64,000 nt of DNA from Gp6-AA40 sp036407095 (GCA_036407095.1 DASWZV010000163.1:58234-122233); one strand, 5' to 3'; counted from the stretch's first letter, positions 52,455 to 60,914 are shown. Notes: generated by a model not told the origin, from the letters alone. Program-made: numbers and translations.

Positions 52455-52990
52455 GCCAAGCGATGGCGGTGTGGTTGCGGCCTCGCTCCGGTTCGACGCC
52501 GCGGAAAAACGGCTCGTCCGCGCGTGCGCTGACGCTGCCGGCGACGGCTGATCCTGATCCGCGCGACCGTGAACAATCGTGTCGATAACGAAGTAGCTGG
52601 GTGCGGCGGTGGCGAATCAGCGCCGCCGCCGATGGGGCCGCTCCCGAGCCGTTTTACTGTCTGTCGCTGGTCGCGGCGCGAACAGTCGCTCCGCCGCAGC
52701 CACACCGCCGTCGCTTGGCGGAGTGTGCGGCGGCTCACCGGGCGGGCCTGGGGTCGGCGACCTGTTCGCGGCGTGAGGGGCGAAGAGAGTAAATCGGGTC
52801 TGGAGGCGCAGCGAGCGCCGTCGCCGGTGATTCGCCACGGTCGGACGGGCGAGCTGGTTATCGACACGATTCTTGGCTGTCGTCAGGATCATCCAAGGCG
52901 ACGGCGTAATCGTCAGCTCCATCGCCGGAAGACCCGATTTTCCACGCCGTCGAACCGGGAGCCGACGCCAGGCCCGCCCGGTGAGTCGAC
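52455..52990. repeat. Four alternately oriented copies of a ~136-bp unit
   Basis: The 630-bp gap after the sulfatase-like gene contains three overlapping imperfect palindromes with centres near 52587, 52723 and 52860, an even spacing of about 136 bp. Arms include 52455-52480 against 52694-52719 (24 of 26 bases), 52575-52589 against 52857-52871 (15 of 15), 52609-52619 against 52828-52838 (11 of 11), 52491-52508 against 52938-52955 (16 of 18) and 52734-52758 against 52961-52985 (24 of 25). The array therefore reads as unit +, unit -, unit +, unit -. No ORF is convincing. Confidence 0.8.
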
Positions 52991-53037
52991 GCTACGGAGA
53001 CGTGAAACGCGCCAGTCAGACGGGGATTGGTGACACG

Positions 53038-54754
53038 TTAGGGTGTGGTCGCAGTTCCGACGATCCTCAGGTTCTTCGGCGTGACTGGGAGCGCTCCACC
53101 GCCAGCCGTGGGGATGACTAACAGCGTGATGCTCTGAGCGGGCACCGACACCGAGAAGCTCGAGCCGCCAATGGTGATATCGGCCAGGCGCATGATGTTG
53201 TTCGCGCTCGTCAACTGCCACACCTGGGCAGACGAGCCGGGAACGAAGTTCGAGAGGTTCACGGTGGTGGCCGTCGTCCCGGTCAGCACTTTGGCAATGA
53301 CCATGATCGTCAACGCACGATCCGACGAACGCAGCGCCGCAAACGCGGATACGGCATCGGGATTCGGCGTCGAGGCAGCGACGCTGGTGTCGCCGAACCC
53401 TGAGCGATTGCCGTCGTAGTTGCGATACATCTTCATCGCCTTGTACGTGGCGTCGTCGACGCCGGCGTCGCCCACCGCGCGCCCATGTCCAATCCCTCGC
53501 GGCCGAAGATGCCGTCGATGTCGGCCTGCGTGGTCGCGCCGTTGATGTGGTTCTCGGCGCCCCAGTTGTATTCGGTGATGCCAGTCGCCGTGCCGGGATC
53601 GTAGGTGTTGACCCAGTTCTTCAACCGCGGGATCAGCTGCACGCGATCGCTGATCCACGTCTCGTCGATGTAGGAGGGATCCCACAACGACCGCGTCGAT
53701 CGATTCCGGCGCTGCTGCATCGCGGTCGACACATCGTCGCTGAACTCGCCACCCTGCGGGTAGTAGTGCACGGTGAAGACGTCGAGCAGCCGTCTTCCGT
53801 TGGCCGTGTCGTTCTGTCTGAGCGCACCAAGCAGCCACGGCAGATAATCCACGCCGCCGTGGTTGGTTCGATCGGGGAGAACGCTCCAGCCGTGGGTGTT
53901 GCCGTACTGCTGGTCGTAGCCGCTGAAGAAGTACCCACTCCAGCCCCACTCTTCGGGTCCGACAACCAGCGCCGACGGATCGACCGCTTTGATCCGGTTG
54001 GCGTAGTCGATCATCTTGTCGCGGATCTCGTCGAGCGTCTGGCCGGTCGGGTGCACGTCGCGATGCGTCGCGTGCCAGAGGCTCGGCTCGTTGTCGAGGA
54101 TGTAGTAACGCAGACCGCCGTTCGCATTCGTGCCCCAGCGTGTCACGAGATGCTGGACCCACTGCTGCTGGAGCAGCGACGTCGACGGCACGTTGGCATC
54201 CGCGGGATCGTTGCCGGTGACGTACTGCCCACCTGGCCGGATGCCGTTGCCCGCATCGGGCATGAATTGCGAGTCGTTTCCGGTCTGCGGCCCGTACTTC
54301 GCGATCGAAAAGCTGGCCAGCTTGCTGCGGCCCGGCCCCACCTTCGCCACCCAGTCGATCAACGGGATGGTGAGCATCACCTGCGCGTTCGCGGCTTGGG
54401 CGTTGGCAATGAACGTGTCGCCGCGTTCACCTTGCGTCGCGCTCGAATCACCGATACTTTCGAAAAGAAGTCGCTTCCCCGGTTGTCGGCGTTCTGCTGC
54501 CAGTTGTATCGCGTCGTGTTGTTGCCGCCGTTTCGATTCAGCGGGCTATTGAGGTCGCTCAGTTGCGTGCTGGTGGCATGGGCGACACCGTAGATGTTTG
54601 GGTTGATCGGATGCCGGTTCGCTCCGACATCGACGGTGATCGTGATGGCCGTCTGTGCCCCCGGCGCCGCGATCGTCAGGGACGCGGCGGCCACGGCCAC
54701 ACCGGCCGCCCGCATGAACGTTGGACGCACTTCGAGATGGGCAAGCGCTGACAT
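53038..54754 (-). pseudogene. GH44-type glycoside hydrolase gene broken by two frameshifts
   Basis: Three reading frames in order encode one exported glycosidase resembling family GH44 (endoglucanase/mannanase type). The first part (to about 54472) has a signal peptide and INPNIYGVAHATSTQLSD, then NNTTRYNWQQNADNRGSDFF. The second (about 54472-53465) has MLTIPLIDWVAKVGPGRSKL, acid/base candidate YYILDNEPSLWHATH and nucleophile candidate GITEYNWGAENH. The third has YKAMKMYRNYDGNRSGFGD and the C-terminal beta domain. Each junction is explained by one missing base: one in a T run (AAAAG on the top strand near 54472-54477), one in GCCGGCG near 53460-53473. All catalytic parts are present, so it is a recent pseudogene or a sequence error. 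Confidence 0.8.
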
Positions 54755-54915
54755 GTTGAGGTAGGGGACTGCGCGGGCCTACGCACGATCAGTGCCGAAG
54801 CAGATTGGCTCACAGTTGCGCCGTCGCGAGTTTCCCGTCTCCGGGAGCGTGACGGCTCACAAGACAGAAATGATGTGCCGTGCATCCATTTCTTCCGCGG
54901 CGATCGACGGTAGTG

Positions 54916-55740
54916 CTAGACGATGCGCGCCAGGACGGAGACACCGATGATGATCATCGTGATTCCGGCCACTCGCCCCACCAACGCTGGAGCCGGGCCG
55001 ATCCGCTCGAGGAACACGAACACCGCGAGCGCGGCGACCCAGACCAGATTCATCACGCCGACCACGAACAACACGCACATCAGCGCCCAGCAGCATCCGA
55101 GGCAGAAGGTGCCGTGCTCGACGCCCATCCGAAACGGCCCGCCGCGCCCGTTCTTCCACTTCGTCAGCAGGAATGCGAGCGGGCTTCGACAATGAGCGAG
55201 ACAGGCACCCTTGAGCGGCGTCAGCTGATACACGCCCGCCCCGATGAGAATCGCGCCCTCGATGAGCGGGTTCGACGCGGTCATCGCGGGAGAGAGCATC
55301 GCTGTCTCGTGGAGCGTCCACTGGGCAATCGTCGCCACCAGGCTGAATGCGGTCCACACCGCGGCGTACCCGAGCGAGAACGCCAGCGTGGCAAGCGCGA
55401 CATCGCCTTGTTCGCGAGCTGTCCGCGTCGCTCCAAAGACCAGCAGCACAGGTACGGCTGACACACCCATCATGCCGACCATCATGACGGTCCACATCAC
55501 GAACGTGAGGAGAAGATCGACGGGTGTCCATGGTGTTCCCACCATGCCCATCGCCGCCATGACCACCCCGTCGTGACCAGACAGGGACATTCGTCGACCG
55601 AGCACGACGAGATACGCCCATGCGAGCGCGACGACGATGACGAGGCAGGTCGAGATGAGGATGCGATCGCGTCGGGGCACTGAGATGCAGTGTATCCGGC
55701 GCAGGCGGCCCGCCCACATGGTCGTGGCGGCAAATCTCAT
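54916..55740 (-). CDS. DUF2182 integral membrane protein
   Basis: 274-aa polytopic membrane protein. Family marks: VMWTVMMVGMMGVSAVPVLL (Met-rich helix), YQLTPLKGACLAHCRSPLAF, and GTFCLGCCWALMCVLFVVGV, with conserved Cys/His pairs that suggest metal binding (DUF2182 is described as a predicted metal-binding membrane protein). About six helices. The upstream part of the open frame (to 55869) is Cys/His-rich and not typical of the family; the ATG at 55740 gives the usual length. It is downstream of the divergent small gene at 55800. Confidence 0.8.
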   Translation of the reverse strand: MRFAATTMWAGRLRRIHCISVPRRDRILISTCLVIVVALAWAYLVVLGRRMSLSGHDGVVMAAMGMVGTPWTPVDLLLTFVMWTVMMVGMMGVSAVPVLLVFGATRTAREQGDVALATLAFSLGYAAVWTAFSLVATIAQWTLHETAMLSPAMTASNPLIEGAILIGAGVYQLTPLKGACLAHCRSPLAFLLTKWKNGRGGPFRMGVEHGTFCLGCCWALMCVLFVVGVMNLVWVAALAVFVFLERIGPAPALVGRVAGITMIIIGVSVLARIV

Positions 55741-55799
55741 GAAACATGGGCGGGACGGGTGATGCCGCCGAGGCATGGAAGCTGCACACTCGAAATGAC

Positions 55800-55988
55800 A
55801 TGTCCAACATGAGTGCCATCCCTGAGCTGGACACATCGCGTAAGCAAACCCCTCAGCTGAAGCGGCCATCGAAGCCTGAACCCGGGATCGTGCATCTGCC
55901 CGAGACCGAGAAGGACGTGCTCGACAAAGACGATCAGGCCGACAGCGGTCCTGACAAGGACAACCCTCTCACGCAATCGCGCCCCTGA
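55800..55988 (+). CDS. Small hydrophilic hypothetical protein
   Basis: 62-aa charged protein (PELDTSRKQTPQLKRPSKPE, ending DKDNPLTQSRP), predicted disordered, with no membrane segment. It could start at the ATG at 55800 or at 55809. It is similar in size and composition to the 16696-16911 protein. Only a reasonable ORF and composition support it. Confidence 0.35.
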   Translation: MSNMSAIPELDTSRKQTPQLKRPSKPEPGIVHLPETEKDVLDKDDQADSGPDKDNPLTQSRP

Positions 55989-56273
55989 GGCAAAGAGCAG
56001 CCGACCCGCGGCGTGACGCCACACTCTCGGAACTTCCCGGTGGCTGAGGCGTGCTGATTCAGGCACACGTCGTGCGTCTGCTCGACCCCGATCTGTCCGC
56101 GTCCTCGCCGCTGCGTATGATTTCAGCGCGAGCCTGCGACCTCACATCTTTCGTTTCTACGGTCCCATGGAGCCGTTCTTCGACAAGACGTGGACACTGG
56201 ACGACATCGAGAAGCTGTGAGAGGTCTCGATCGTCGCCCACGGGCCACCACGCCTGTGCGATGATGCGCGCCT

Positions 56274-57353
56274 ATGACGACGAAGCGCGCGTGGTTGCTG
56301 CTGGCCGTGGCCGCGTTGATATCCTCGTCCACGAGCGTCCGGACGCAGGAGACGCGATATCCGATGACGATCGTCGCGCCGGGCAAGGGGCCGTTCTCGT
56401 TTCCTCCCGGCTATCAGACGCCGTGGGACAAGATCGACATCATGGTGACCGAGAAGATGTCACCGAATCTTTTCGTGCTGCATGGGTCGCAAGGACTCGA
56501 TCCCGCGCACCCCGATGCCTCCGGCGGCCGAGCCATGGTGCTCTTCGGACCCGACGGCGTCCTGATGGTCGACACGCAGAACAGACAGGTCGCGGACAAG
56601 ACACTGAAAGCGATTCGCTCGTTCACCGACGCGCCGATCAAGGTTCTCGTCAACACGCACATTCACAGCGACCACACCGGCGCGAACGCCTTCTTCGCGA
56701 AACAGGGCGCGTTGATCTTCTCGCAGGAGAACCTGCGCAACGAGATGGTGCGTCCGCCAGCGCGTGCCGGCGGCCAGCCCGCGCCGACCATCGACATGAC
56801 CGGCGTGCCGATCGTGACCTACAACTACACCGCCGGCGCGCCGGGTCAACCGGCTGCGACGTTCACCATGAACGGTGAGATCGTCGACTTCATACCCATG
56901 ATGCCGTCACACACCGCCGGCGACACGATCGTGCGTTTCCGGAAGGCGAATGTGATCTACATCGAGGACTTCTACCGTAACTTCGGCTACCCGTTCGCCG
57001 ATCAAGCCAATGGCGGATCGATCAAGGGCATGCTCGACGCGATCGATCTCATCGAGAAGCTGGCGGACGCCGGCACGACGCTCGTCCCCGGTCATGGGAC
57101 GCTGGTGAAGAAGGGGGACCTGCTGCCCTATCGCGCCATGCTGGTGGACATCCTCGCCAAGGTGAAGACGCTGCGCGATCAGGGCAAGTCGCTGAAAGAA
57201 GTGCTCGCCGCGAACCTGACGGCGCCGTACGACAAAACGACGCTTGGCGACACGCAGCAGAGCAAAGACCGGTTCATCACCGAAGCCTACGACGAGGTCA
57301 AGGACTTCCCGCCGATCGTCGACGGCAAGCGGACGATGGCGGTGCATCCGTAA
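56274..57353 (+). CDS. Exported MBL-fold metallo-hydrolase
   Basis: 359-aa periplasmic metallo-beta-lactamase-fold enzyme. A signal peptide (KRAWLLLAVAALISSSTSVR) is followed by the strand MVLFGPDGVLMVDTQNRQVA, the zinc motif VLVNTHIHSDHTGANAFFAK (HxHxDH, about 124-135), a further ligand HTAGDTIVRFRKANVIYIED and LVPGHGTLVKKGDLLPY. The pattern is that of glyoxalase II/beta-lactamase-like hydrolases acting outside the cytoplasm, often as quinoprotein-linked or SoxH-like proteins; the substrate is unknown. All metal ligands are intact, unlike the MBL-fold protein at 12114-13688. Confidence 0.87.
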   Translation: MTTKRAWLLLAVAALISSSTSVRTQETRYPMTIVAPGKGPFSFPPGYQTPWDKIDIMVTEKMSPNLFVLHGSQGLDPAHPDASGGRAMVLFGPDGVLMVDTQNRQVADKTLKAIRSFTDAPIKVLVNTHIHSDHTGANAFFAKQGALIFSQENLRNEMVRPPARAGGQPAPTIDMTGVPIVTYNYTAGAPGQPAATFTMNGEIVDFIPMMPSHTAGDTIVRFRKANVIYIEDFYRNFGYPFADQANGGSIKGMLDAIDLIEKLADAGTTLVPGHGTLVKKGDLLPYRAMLVDILAKVKTLRDQGKSLKEVLAANLTAPYDKTTLGDTQQSKDRFITEAYDEVKDFPPIVDGKRTMAVHP

Positions 57354-57369
57354 TGCGAGATGCAGAATC

Positions 57370-57464
57370 AATGCAAAATGCAAAAGTCAAAATGCAAAAG
57401 GGCTTGGTGATTCTTCGAAGGACGGAGACCTTTTGGCATTTTGCATTTTGAATTTTGCATTTCG
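57370..57464. terminator. AT-rich palindrome between convergent genes
   Basis: Left arm AATGCAAAATGCAAAAG (57370 on) with a second CAAAATGCAAAAGG, and right arm CCTTTTGGCATTTTGCATTT (57429 on), flanking a loop of about 27 bp. It is an AT-rich island in GC-rich DNA, lies between convergent genes and should terminate both. The stop codon and last 26 codons of the QueA-like gene are made of the left arm and loop. Confidence 0.75.
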
Positions 57465-58493
57465 ATTAGCAACAAGAAGAGAGTCACCGAATTCGTGTGT
57501 GCGGTACGAGTGGGCTTCGGCTTCGGCGATCACCTGTCTCAATACCCCGTCATCCTGGAACGCCCGCAAGAGTTCGAAGTGACTCGTGCCGGGTTCGTGC
57601 TGGCCCGTGACCAGCGCGTCGACGATTCGGAGCGGCGTGAGCGGACCGACACGCAGCGTCGCCACCTCGGGGCCTGAGCGCACGCGGCCATCGCGTGCAG
57701 CGGCGTCTTCCAGGGCGCGAACGACGGTTGTGCCGATCGCGATGATGCGCCGATCGCGGCGGCGGGTCGCATCGATGAGCGCCGCTGTCGATGTCGGAAT
57801 GTCGTACGGCTCGTCCAGCGGGAGGAGCGCGTCGAGGTCGGGATCACCGGTCGAGGAAATGCCCGCGGCGTGCGTGATCGTCGCGAAGGCGGCGCCTCTC
57901 GCGCGCAACGCGGCGATGACCCGCCAGTCGAGGATGAACCCCGCCGACGGGGGTTCGAACGCGACGGGACGACTCGCGATTCGTGTCCATGTATCCCAAA
58001 TCGCCAACGGCTGTCCGAGGTGTGCGTATTGGATCGGGCGGCCGTGCCGGGCGAGCCCTTCCCAGATTCCCTCGACGGAACCATCGAAGTCGATCTCGAT
58101 GAGCCGGGGATGACCCAGGACGTTCCGGACGCGGGCACGCAACGGGCCCAGCTGCAGGACATCGCCAGGCCTGATCGTCGGCGGAAGCGGCCGCCGCTCG
58201 GTCGGCGTACGGAAGTCGCCCGCTCCGAATGCCACCGCGATGAATCGCCTGACGTCCCGCGCGAGGATCGATCGCCGTCCCGCGAGCCGGAGCTCTACCG
58301 GGCTCGACGTCGCCTGGTGGGTCCCGGAGAGGCTCGCCGGAAGCGTTGCGGCGTCGTTGGCGATCACGAGATCTCCACTCGCCACGAACGAGGGAAAGTC
58401 GGCGCGCCGACGATGCGTGATGCAGCCGGCGGCATCGACGACGAGAAGCCTGGCGTCGGCGGGACGTTGAACAGCGACGGTGGCCGGGATCAT
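57387..58493 (-). CDS. QueA-like S-adenosylmethionine:tRNA ribosyltransferase-isomerase homologue
   Basis: 368-aa cytoplasmic protein related to QueA, which transfers and isomerises the ribosyl group of SAM onto preQ1 in tRNA. Recognisable QueA-like segments: GDLVIANDAATLPASLSG (in place of VLNDTRVIPARL), HGRPIQYAHLGQPLAIWDTW, FEPPSAGFILDWRVI, ITHAAGISSTGDPDLDALLP, and IAIGTTVVRALEDAA. Several motifs that are strict in true QueA are changed, so another base or substrate is possible. The usual C terminus ends near FGDSLLV; the following 26 residues come from the palindromic repeat. Its start overlaps the SDR gene stop by 4 bp. No other queuosine gene is in the window. Confidence 0.75.
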   Translation of the reverse strand: MIPATVAVQRPADARLLVVDAAGCITHRRRADFPSFVASGDLVIANDAATLPASLSGTHQATSSPVELRLAGRRSILARDVRRFIAVAFGAGDFRTPTERRPLPPTIRPGDVLQLGPLRARVRNVLGHPRLIEIDFDGSVEGIWEGLARHGRPIQYAHLGQPLAIWDTWTRIASRPVAFEPPSAGFILDWRVIAALRARGAAFATITHAAGISSTGDPDLDALLPLDEPYDIPTSTAALIDATRRRDRRIIAIGTTVVRALEDAAARDGRVRSGPEVATLRVGPLTPLRIVDALVTGQHEPGTSHFELLRAFQDDGVLRQVIAEAEAHSYRTHEFGDSLLVANRNAKFKMQNAKRSPSFEESPSPFAF

Positions 58494-59209
58494 CGAGTGA
58501 TCTCCAACGCACCCGAGTGCGAGCCCACACGGGCGGCGATGAGCTGAACGATCTCCGCCGCCGCCGCGTCCGGGCTTTTCAACTGGGAACGATCGGCGTC
58601 AGGGACAGCCAGGCTATGCAGCGGCGTGTCCATGTCGCCGGGATCGATCGACACGATGCGAATGCCTTCGGCCGCCAGTTCTTCGTTCCAGATCCGACTG
58701 AGATGATGGAGCGCGGCCTTGCTGGCGCCGTACGCACCCCAGCCCGGGTACGGATTGATTGCGGCGTCGCTCGAGATATTGACCACGAGCGGCGCACGTC
58801 CGTCGCGTGCCGATGCCGCCAGCGCGCCGAGCAGCGCTTTGGTCAGGCGAAACGGTCCGAGGACGTTGGTGCCGAACGCGATCTCGAGGTCTTCGCATTC
58901 GGTGTCGGCGAGCGGCGCCAGCGGCACCGGGCCGAGTGAGGACGCATTGTTGACGAGGACATCGAGCCCACCCAGGGCCCCGAGTACCTGGATCGCGATC
59001 GGGTGAACGTCGTCCTTGCGTGAGACGTCGCCGACGATGCCGCAGGCATCGGGCCGTTCGCGACAGGTGCGCTCGACCCCCTTCCGACCGCGCGCGACGA
59101 ACGCGACGTGGGCTTTCCCGTCCAGTAACCGCCGGACGAGCGCGAGCCCCAGACCTGACGTTCCACCGGTCACCGCGACCCTGAGTCCTGCGAGAGATGG
59201 TTCAGACAT
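58490..59209 (-). CDS. SDR-family oxidoreductase
   Basis: 239-aa cytoplasmic short-chain dehydrogenase. NAD(P)-binding motif VAVTGGTSGLGLALV at the N terminus, DVLVNNASSLGPVP, the catalytic Ser in VVNISSDAAINPYPG and YGASKAALHHL (Tyr-x3-Lys). The ATG at 59209 has AGGAGCG six bases upstream and is preferred over 59230. Directly upstream is a SoxR-type operator within a promoter, divergent from soxR, so expression is probably induced by redox-cycling compounds. Forms an operon with the QueA-like gene. Confidence 0.87.
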   Translation of the reverse strand: MSEPSLAGLRVAVTGGTSGLGLALVRRLLDGKAHVAFVARGRKGVERTCRERPDACGIVGDVSRKDDVHPIAIQVLGALGGLDVLVNNASSLGPVPLAPLADTECEDLEIAFGTNVLGPFRLTKALLGALAASARDGRAPLVVNISSDAAINPYPGWGAYGASKAALHHLSRIWNEELAAEGIRIVSIDPGDMDTPLHSLAVPDADRSQLKSPDAAAAEIVQLIAARVGSHSGALEITR

Positions 59210-59229
59210 GACCGCTCCTGTGATTGACA

Positions 59230-59282
59230 CCTCACAGGCTACAAGTTAAAGTTAACTTTAAGTCAAGCGCTCCAGCTCCGCC
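59230..59282 (-). promoter_or_regulatory. MerR-type promoter with SoxR-like operator
   Basis: On the minus strand, TTGACT is followed by a 19-bp spacer and TAGCCT. The long spacer is the hallmark of promoters activated by MerR-family proteins. A perfect 16-bp palindrome, TTAAAGTTAACTTTAA (59246-59261), sits in the spacer and resembles the SoxR box core GTTAAC with flanking AAGT. It lies between the SDR gene and the divergent soxR gene, so SoxR should activate the SDR/QueA-like operon and probably its own gene. Confidence 0.75.
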
Positions 59283-59741
59283 ATGTCGGATCTCATGACC
59301 ATCACCGAGGTCGCGCGCCGCAGCGGCGTCGCCGCCTCCGCGCTGCGGTTCTACGAATCGCGCGGCCTGATCACGTCCGAGCGTGCCGGCTCGGGCCATC
59401 GGCGGTATCTGCGCGCAGTGCTGCGGCGGATCGCGTTCATCGTGTTCGCGCAGAAGATCGGCCTGTCGCTCGACGAGATCGCCGTCGAGCTCTCGAAGCT
59501 GCCCCACAACCGCGTGCCCGAGCGAGCCGACTGGGGGAAACTGTCGGCTAGCTGGACCCGGCGGGTCGACGATCGGATCGAGGAACTGCAGCGGCTCAAG
59601 GCAGGGCTGACGCAATGCATCGGGTGTGGATGCCTGACGCTGCACCAGTGCCAGCTCGCCAATCCGGGAGATGCGGTTGGACAGGCCGGACCGGGGCCGC
59701 GGTTTTGGATTGGACGGCCACGACGCGCTCAGAGTACGTAA
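59283..59741 (+). CDS. soxR: Redox-sensitive MerR-family regulator SoxR
   Basis: 152-aa cytoplasmic regulator. The MerR winged HTH is MTITEVARRSGVAASALRFY followed by ESRGLITSERAGSGHRRY; the dimerisation helix ends in a CIGCGCLTLHQC motif (C-x2-C-x-C-x5-C) that binds the [2Fe-2S] redox sensor of SoxR. In non-enteric bacteria SoxR senses redox-active molecules directly and regulates a few efflux or oxidoreductase genes. Here the divergent SDR gene is the obvious target through the operator at 59246-59261. The length matches the family. Confidence 0.93.
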   Translation: MSDLMTITEVARRSGVAASALRFYESRGLITSERAGSGHRRYLRAVLRRIAFIVFAQKIGLSLDEIAVELSKLPHNRVPERADWGKLSASWTRRVDDRIEELQRLKAGLTQCIGCGCLTLHQCQLANPGDAVGQAGPGPRFWIGRPRRAQST

Positions 59742-59800
59742 GCGGCACCCTTCAGCGCGGCCGATAAACCGGAGAAGTCGAATTCCTTCCTGACGCTCGG

Positions 59801-60241
59801 TCGGTGCGATCCCCCCGCACGATAGTCGGTGCGATCCTCACTGACGATAATCGGTGCGATCCTGCTGAACGATAGTCGGTGCGATTCTGTCTGACGATAG
59901 TCGGTGCGATCCCTTCTGACGATGGTCGGTGCGATTCTGCTGAACGATAGTCGGTGCGATCCCTGTGGCAATCGTCGGCGCGATCGGTCTAACGCGTGTC
60001 GGTGCGATCCTGCCGAACGATAAGTCGATGCGATCTCGGTAACGAAGGATCGTGCGGTGCTTGGGCACAACCGCACGAACCACCCCCGCACCGACAATCG
60101 TCAGAAGGGATCGCACCGACCGTCGTCAGTCGGATCGCACCGACTATAGTCAGACAACATCGCACCGACTATCGTCAGGAAAGATCGCACCGACCGTCGT
60201 CAGCTGGATCGCACCGACTGGCATCAGCAGGATCGCACCGA
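59801..60241. repeat. 25-bp-period array in head-to-head arms
   Basis: Ten copies of TCGGTGCGATCC-type cores start at 59801, 59826, 59851, 59876, 59901, 59926, 59951, 59975, 59999 and 60025 (period 24-26, mostly exactly 25). A central segment with the hairpin CGTGCGGT...ACCGCACG (60051-60077) follows. Then seven copies of the reverse complement ATCGCACCGA end at 60094, 60119, 60143, 60168, 60193, 60217 and 60241. Between cores is a 15-nt variable part usually ending ACGATAG. It lies between the convergent soxR and exported protein genes and is not coding (period not a multiple of 3). Core longer than spacer, so not CRISPR. Confidence 0.9.
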
Positions 60242-60260
60242 CGATCGTCAGGCAGGCCGA

Positions 60261-60890
60261 TCAGAATTTTCCCGGGAACTGCTTGACGATCCCATCCGAC
60301 AACGCATCCGACATCGTCAGGATGTGCGCGTAGACCGCGTCGAATGCGCGGACGTCAGCATCCCAGTTCTTCGTCAGCCGCGCGACGACTTCGTCCGTCG
60401 TCGTCGAGAGATGCTTGTTCATCATCTCGACCAGCGTGGCGCGCGGCCAGTTCGGGTTCGCACCGCTCAGGAACTCGGCGATCGCTTCTCCGTTGCGATG
60501 CCACTTCGCATCCGCCTGCTGCTGCGACGCCTTGTCGCCCGCCTTCGCGGCCTTGATCAGATCGACGGCGATCGCGATGTGCTCCTTGAGGAGCCCGGTC
60601 AACTTGTCTCCGGCGGGCTTCCCGTAGAACGTGGCTACTGCGGCCCCGATGTCTTCCTGATTCTTCATCAACCGGTTGGCTGCCGCTTGGGTGTCTGGCT
60701 GATCTCCGATCGCCGCCACGATGTACTGCCGCGTCCAGACGACATGATCCGTCCACAACTTGCGCATGTCCTGGTGCAGCGTCACCGCAGCCGACGACGT
60801 CTCCGCCGCGTGATGTGCCGTCTGTGCCGCTGCGGGTGCCGCTGGTATCGAGCCGACGACGATGAGTGATGCGAACACCAATGCCTTCAT
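60261..60890 (-). CDS. Exported helical protein of unknown function
   Basis: 209-aa exported protein: signal peptide MKALVFASLIVVGSIPAAPA followed by a helix-rich domain (TLHQDMRKLWTDHVVWTRQY, then KLTGLLKEHIAIAVDLIKAA and KWHRNGEAIAEFLSGANPNW). Conserved His, Trp and Asp in the first helix and His in the third suggest a metal-binding four-helix bundle, but the family is unknown to me. The ATG at 60890 has a strong AAGGAGG site; the longer frame to 61451 consists of repeat sequence. Convergent with soxR across the 25-bp array. Confidence 0.75.
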   Translation of the reverse strand: MKALVFASLIVVGSIPAAPAAAQTAHHAAETSSAAVTLHQDMRKLWTDHVVWTRQYIVAAIGDQPDTQAAANRLMKNQEDIGAAVATFYGKPAGDKLTGLLKEHIAIAVDLIKAAKAGDKASQQQADAKWHRNGEAIAEFLSGANPNWPRATLVEMMNKHLSTTTDEVVARLTKNWDADVRAFDAVYAHILTMSDALSDGIVKQFPGKF

Positions 60891-60914
60891 GATGGTCCTC
60901 CTTGCCAAGCGGCG

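Noticed and set aside
54780..54860. Possible riboswitch upstream of the GH44 gene
   Set aside because: The GACGGGAAACTCGCGACGG sequence vaguely recalls structured leaders, but it does not match the conserved cores of c-di-GMP or cobalamin riboswitches that I could test by eye.
56167..56220. Short plus-strand coding-like segment ending in DDIEKL before the MBL gene
   Set aside because: Reads like the end of a protein (FRFYGPMEPFFDKTWTL) but has no start, ribosome site or upstream coding part; possibly a gene remnant, not supportable.
59801..60241. Possible CRISPR array
   Set aside because: Period is 25 bp with a conserved core of 10-12 bp plus conserved trailing ACGATAG, leaving only a few variable bases, and the orientation reverses mid-way. 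There are no cas genes in the window.
59729..60333. Several ORFs with RTDYRQ-like repeats around the array
   Set aside because: They appear in multiple frames of the 25-bp repeat (75-bp amino-acid period) and reflect the repeat, not a gene.
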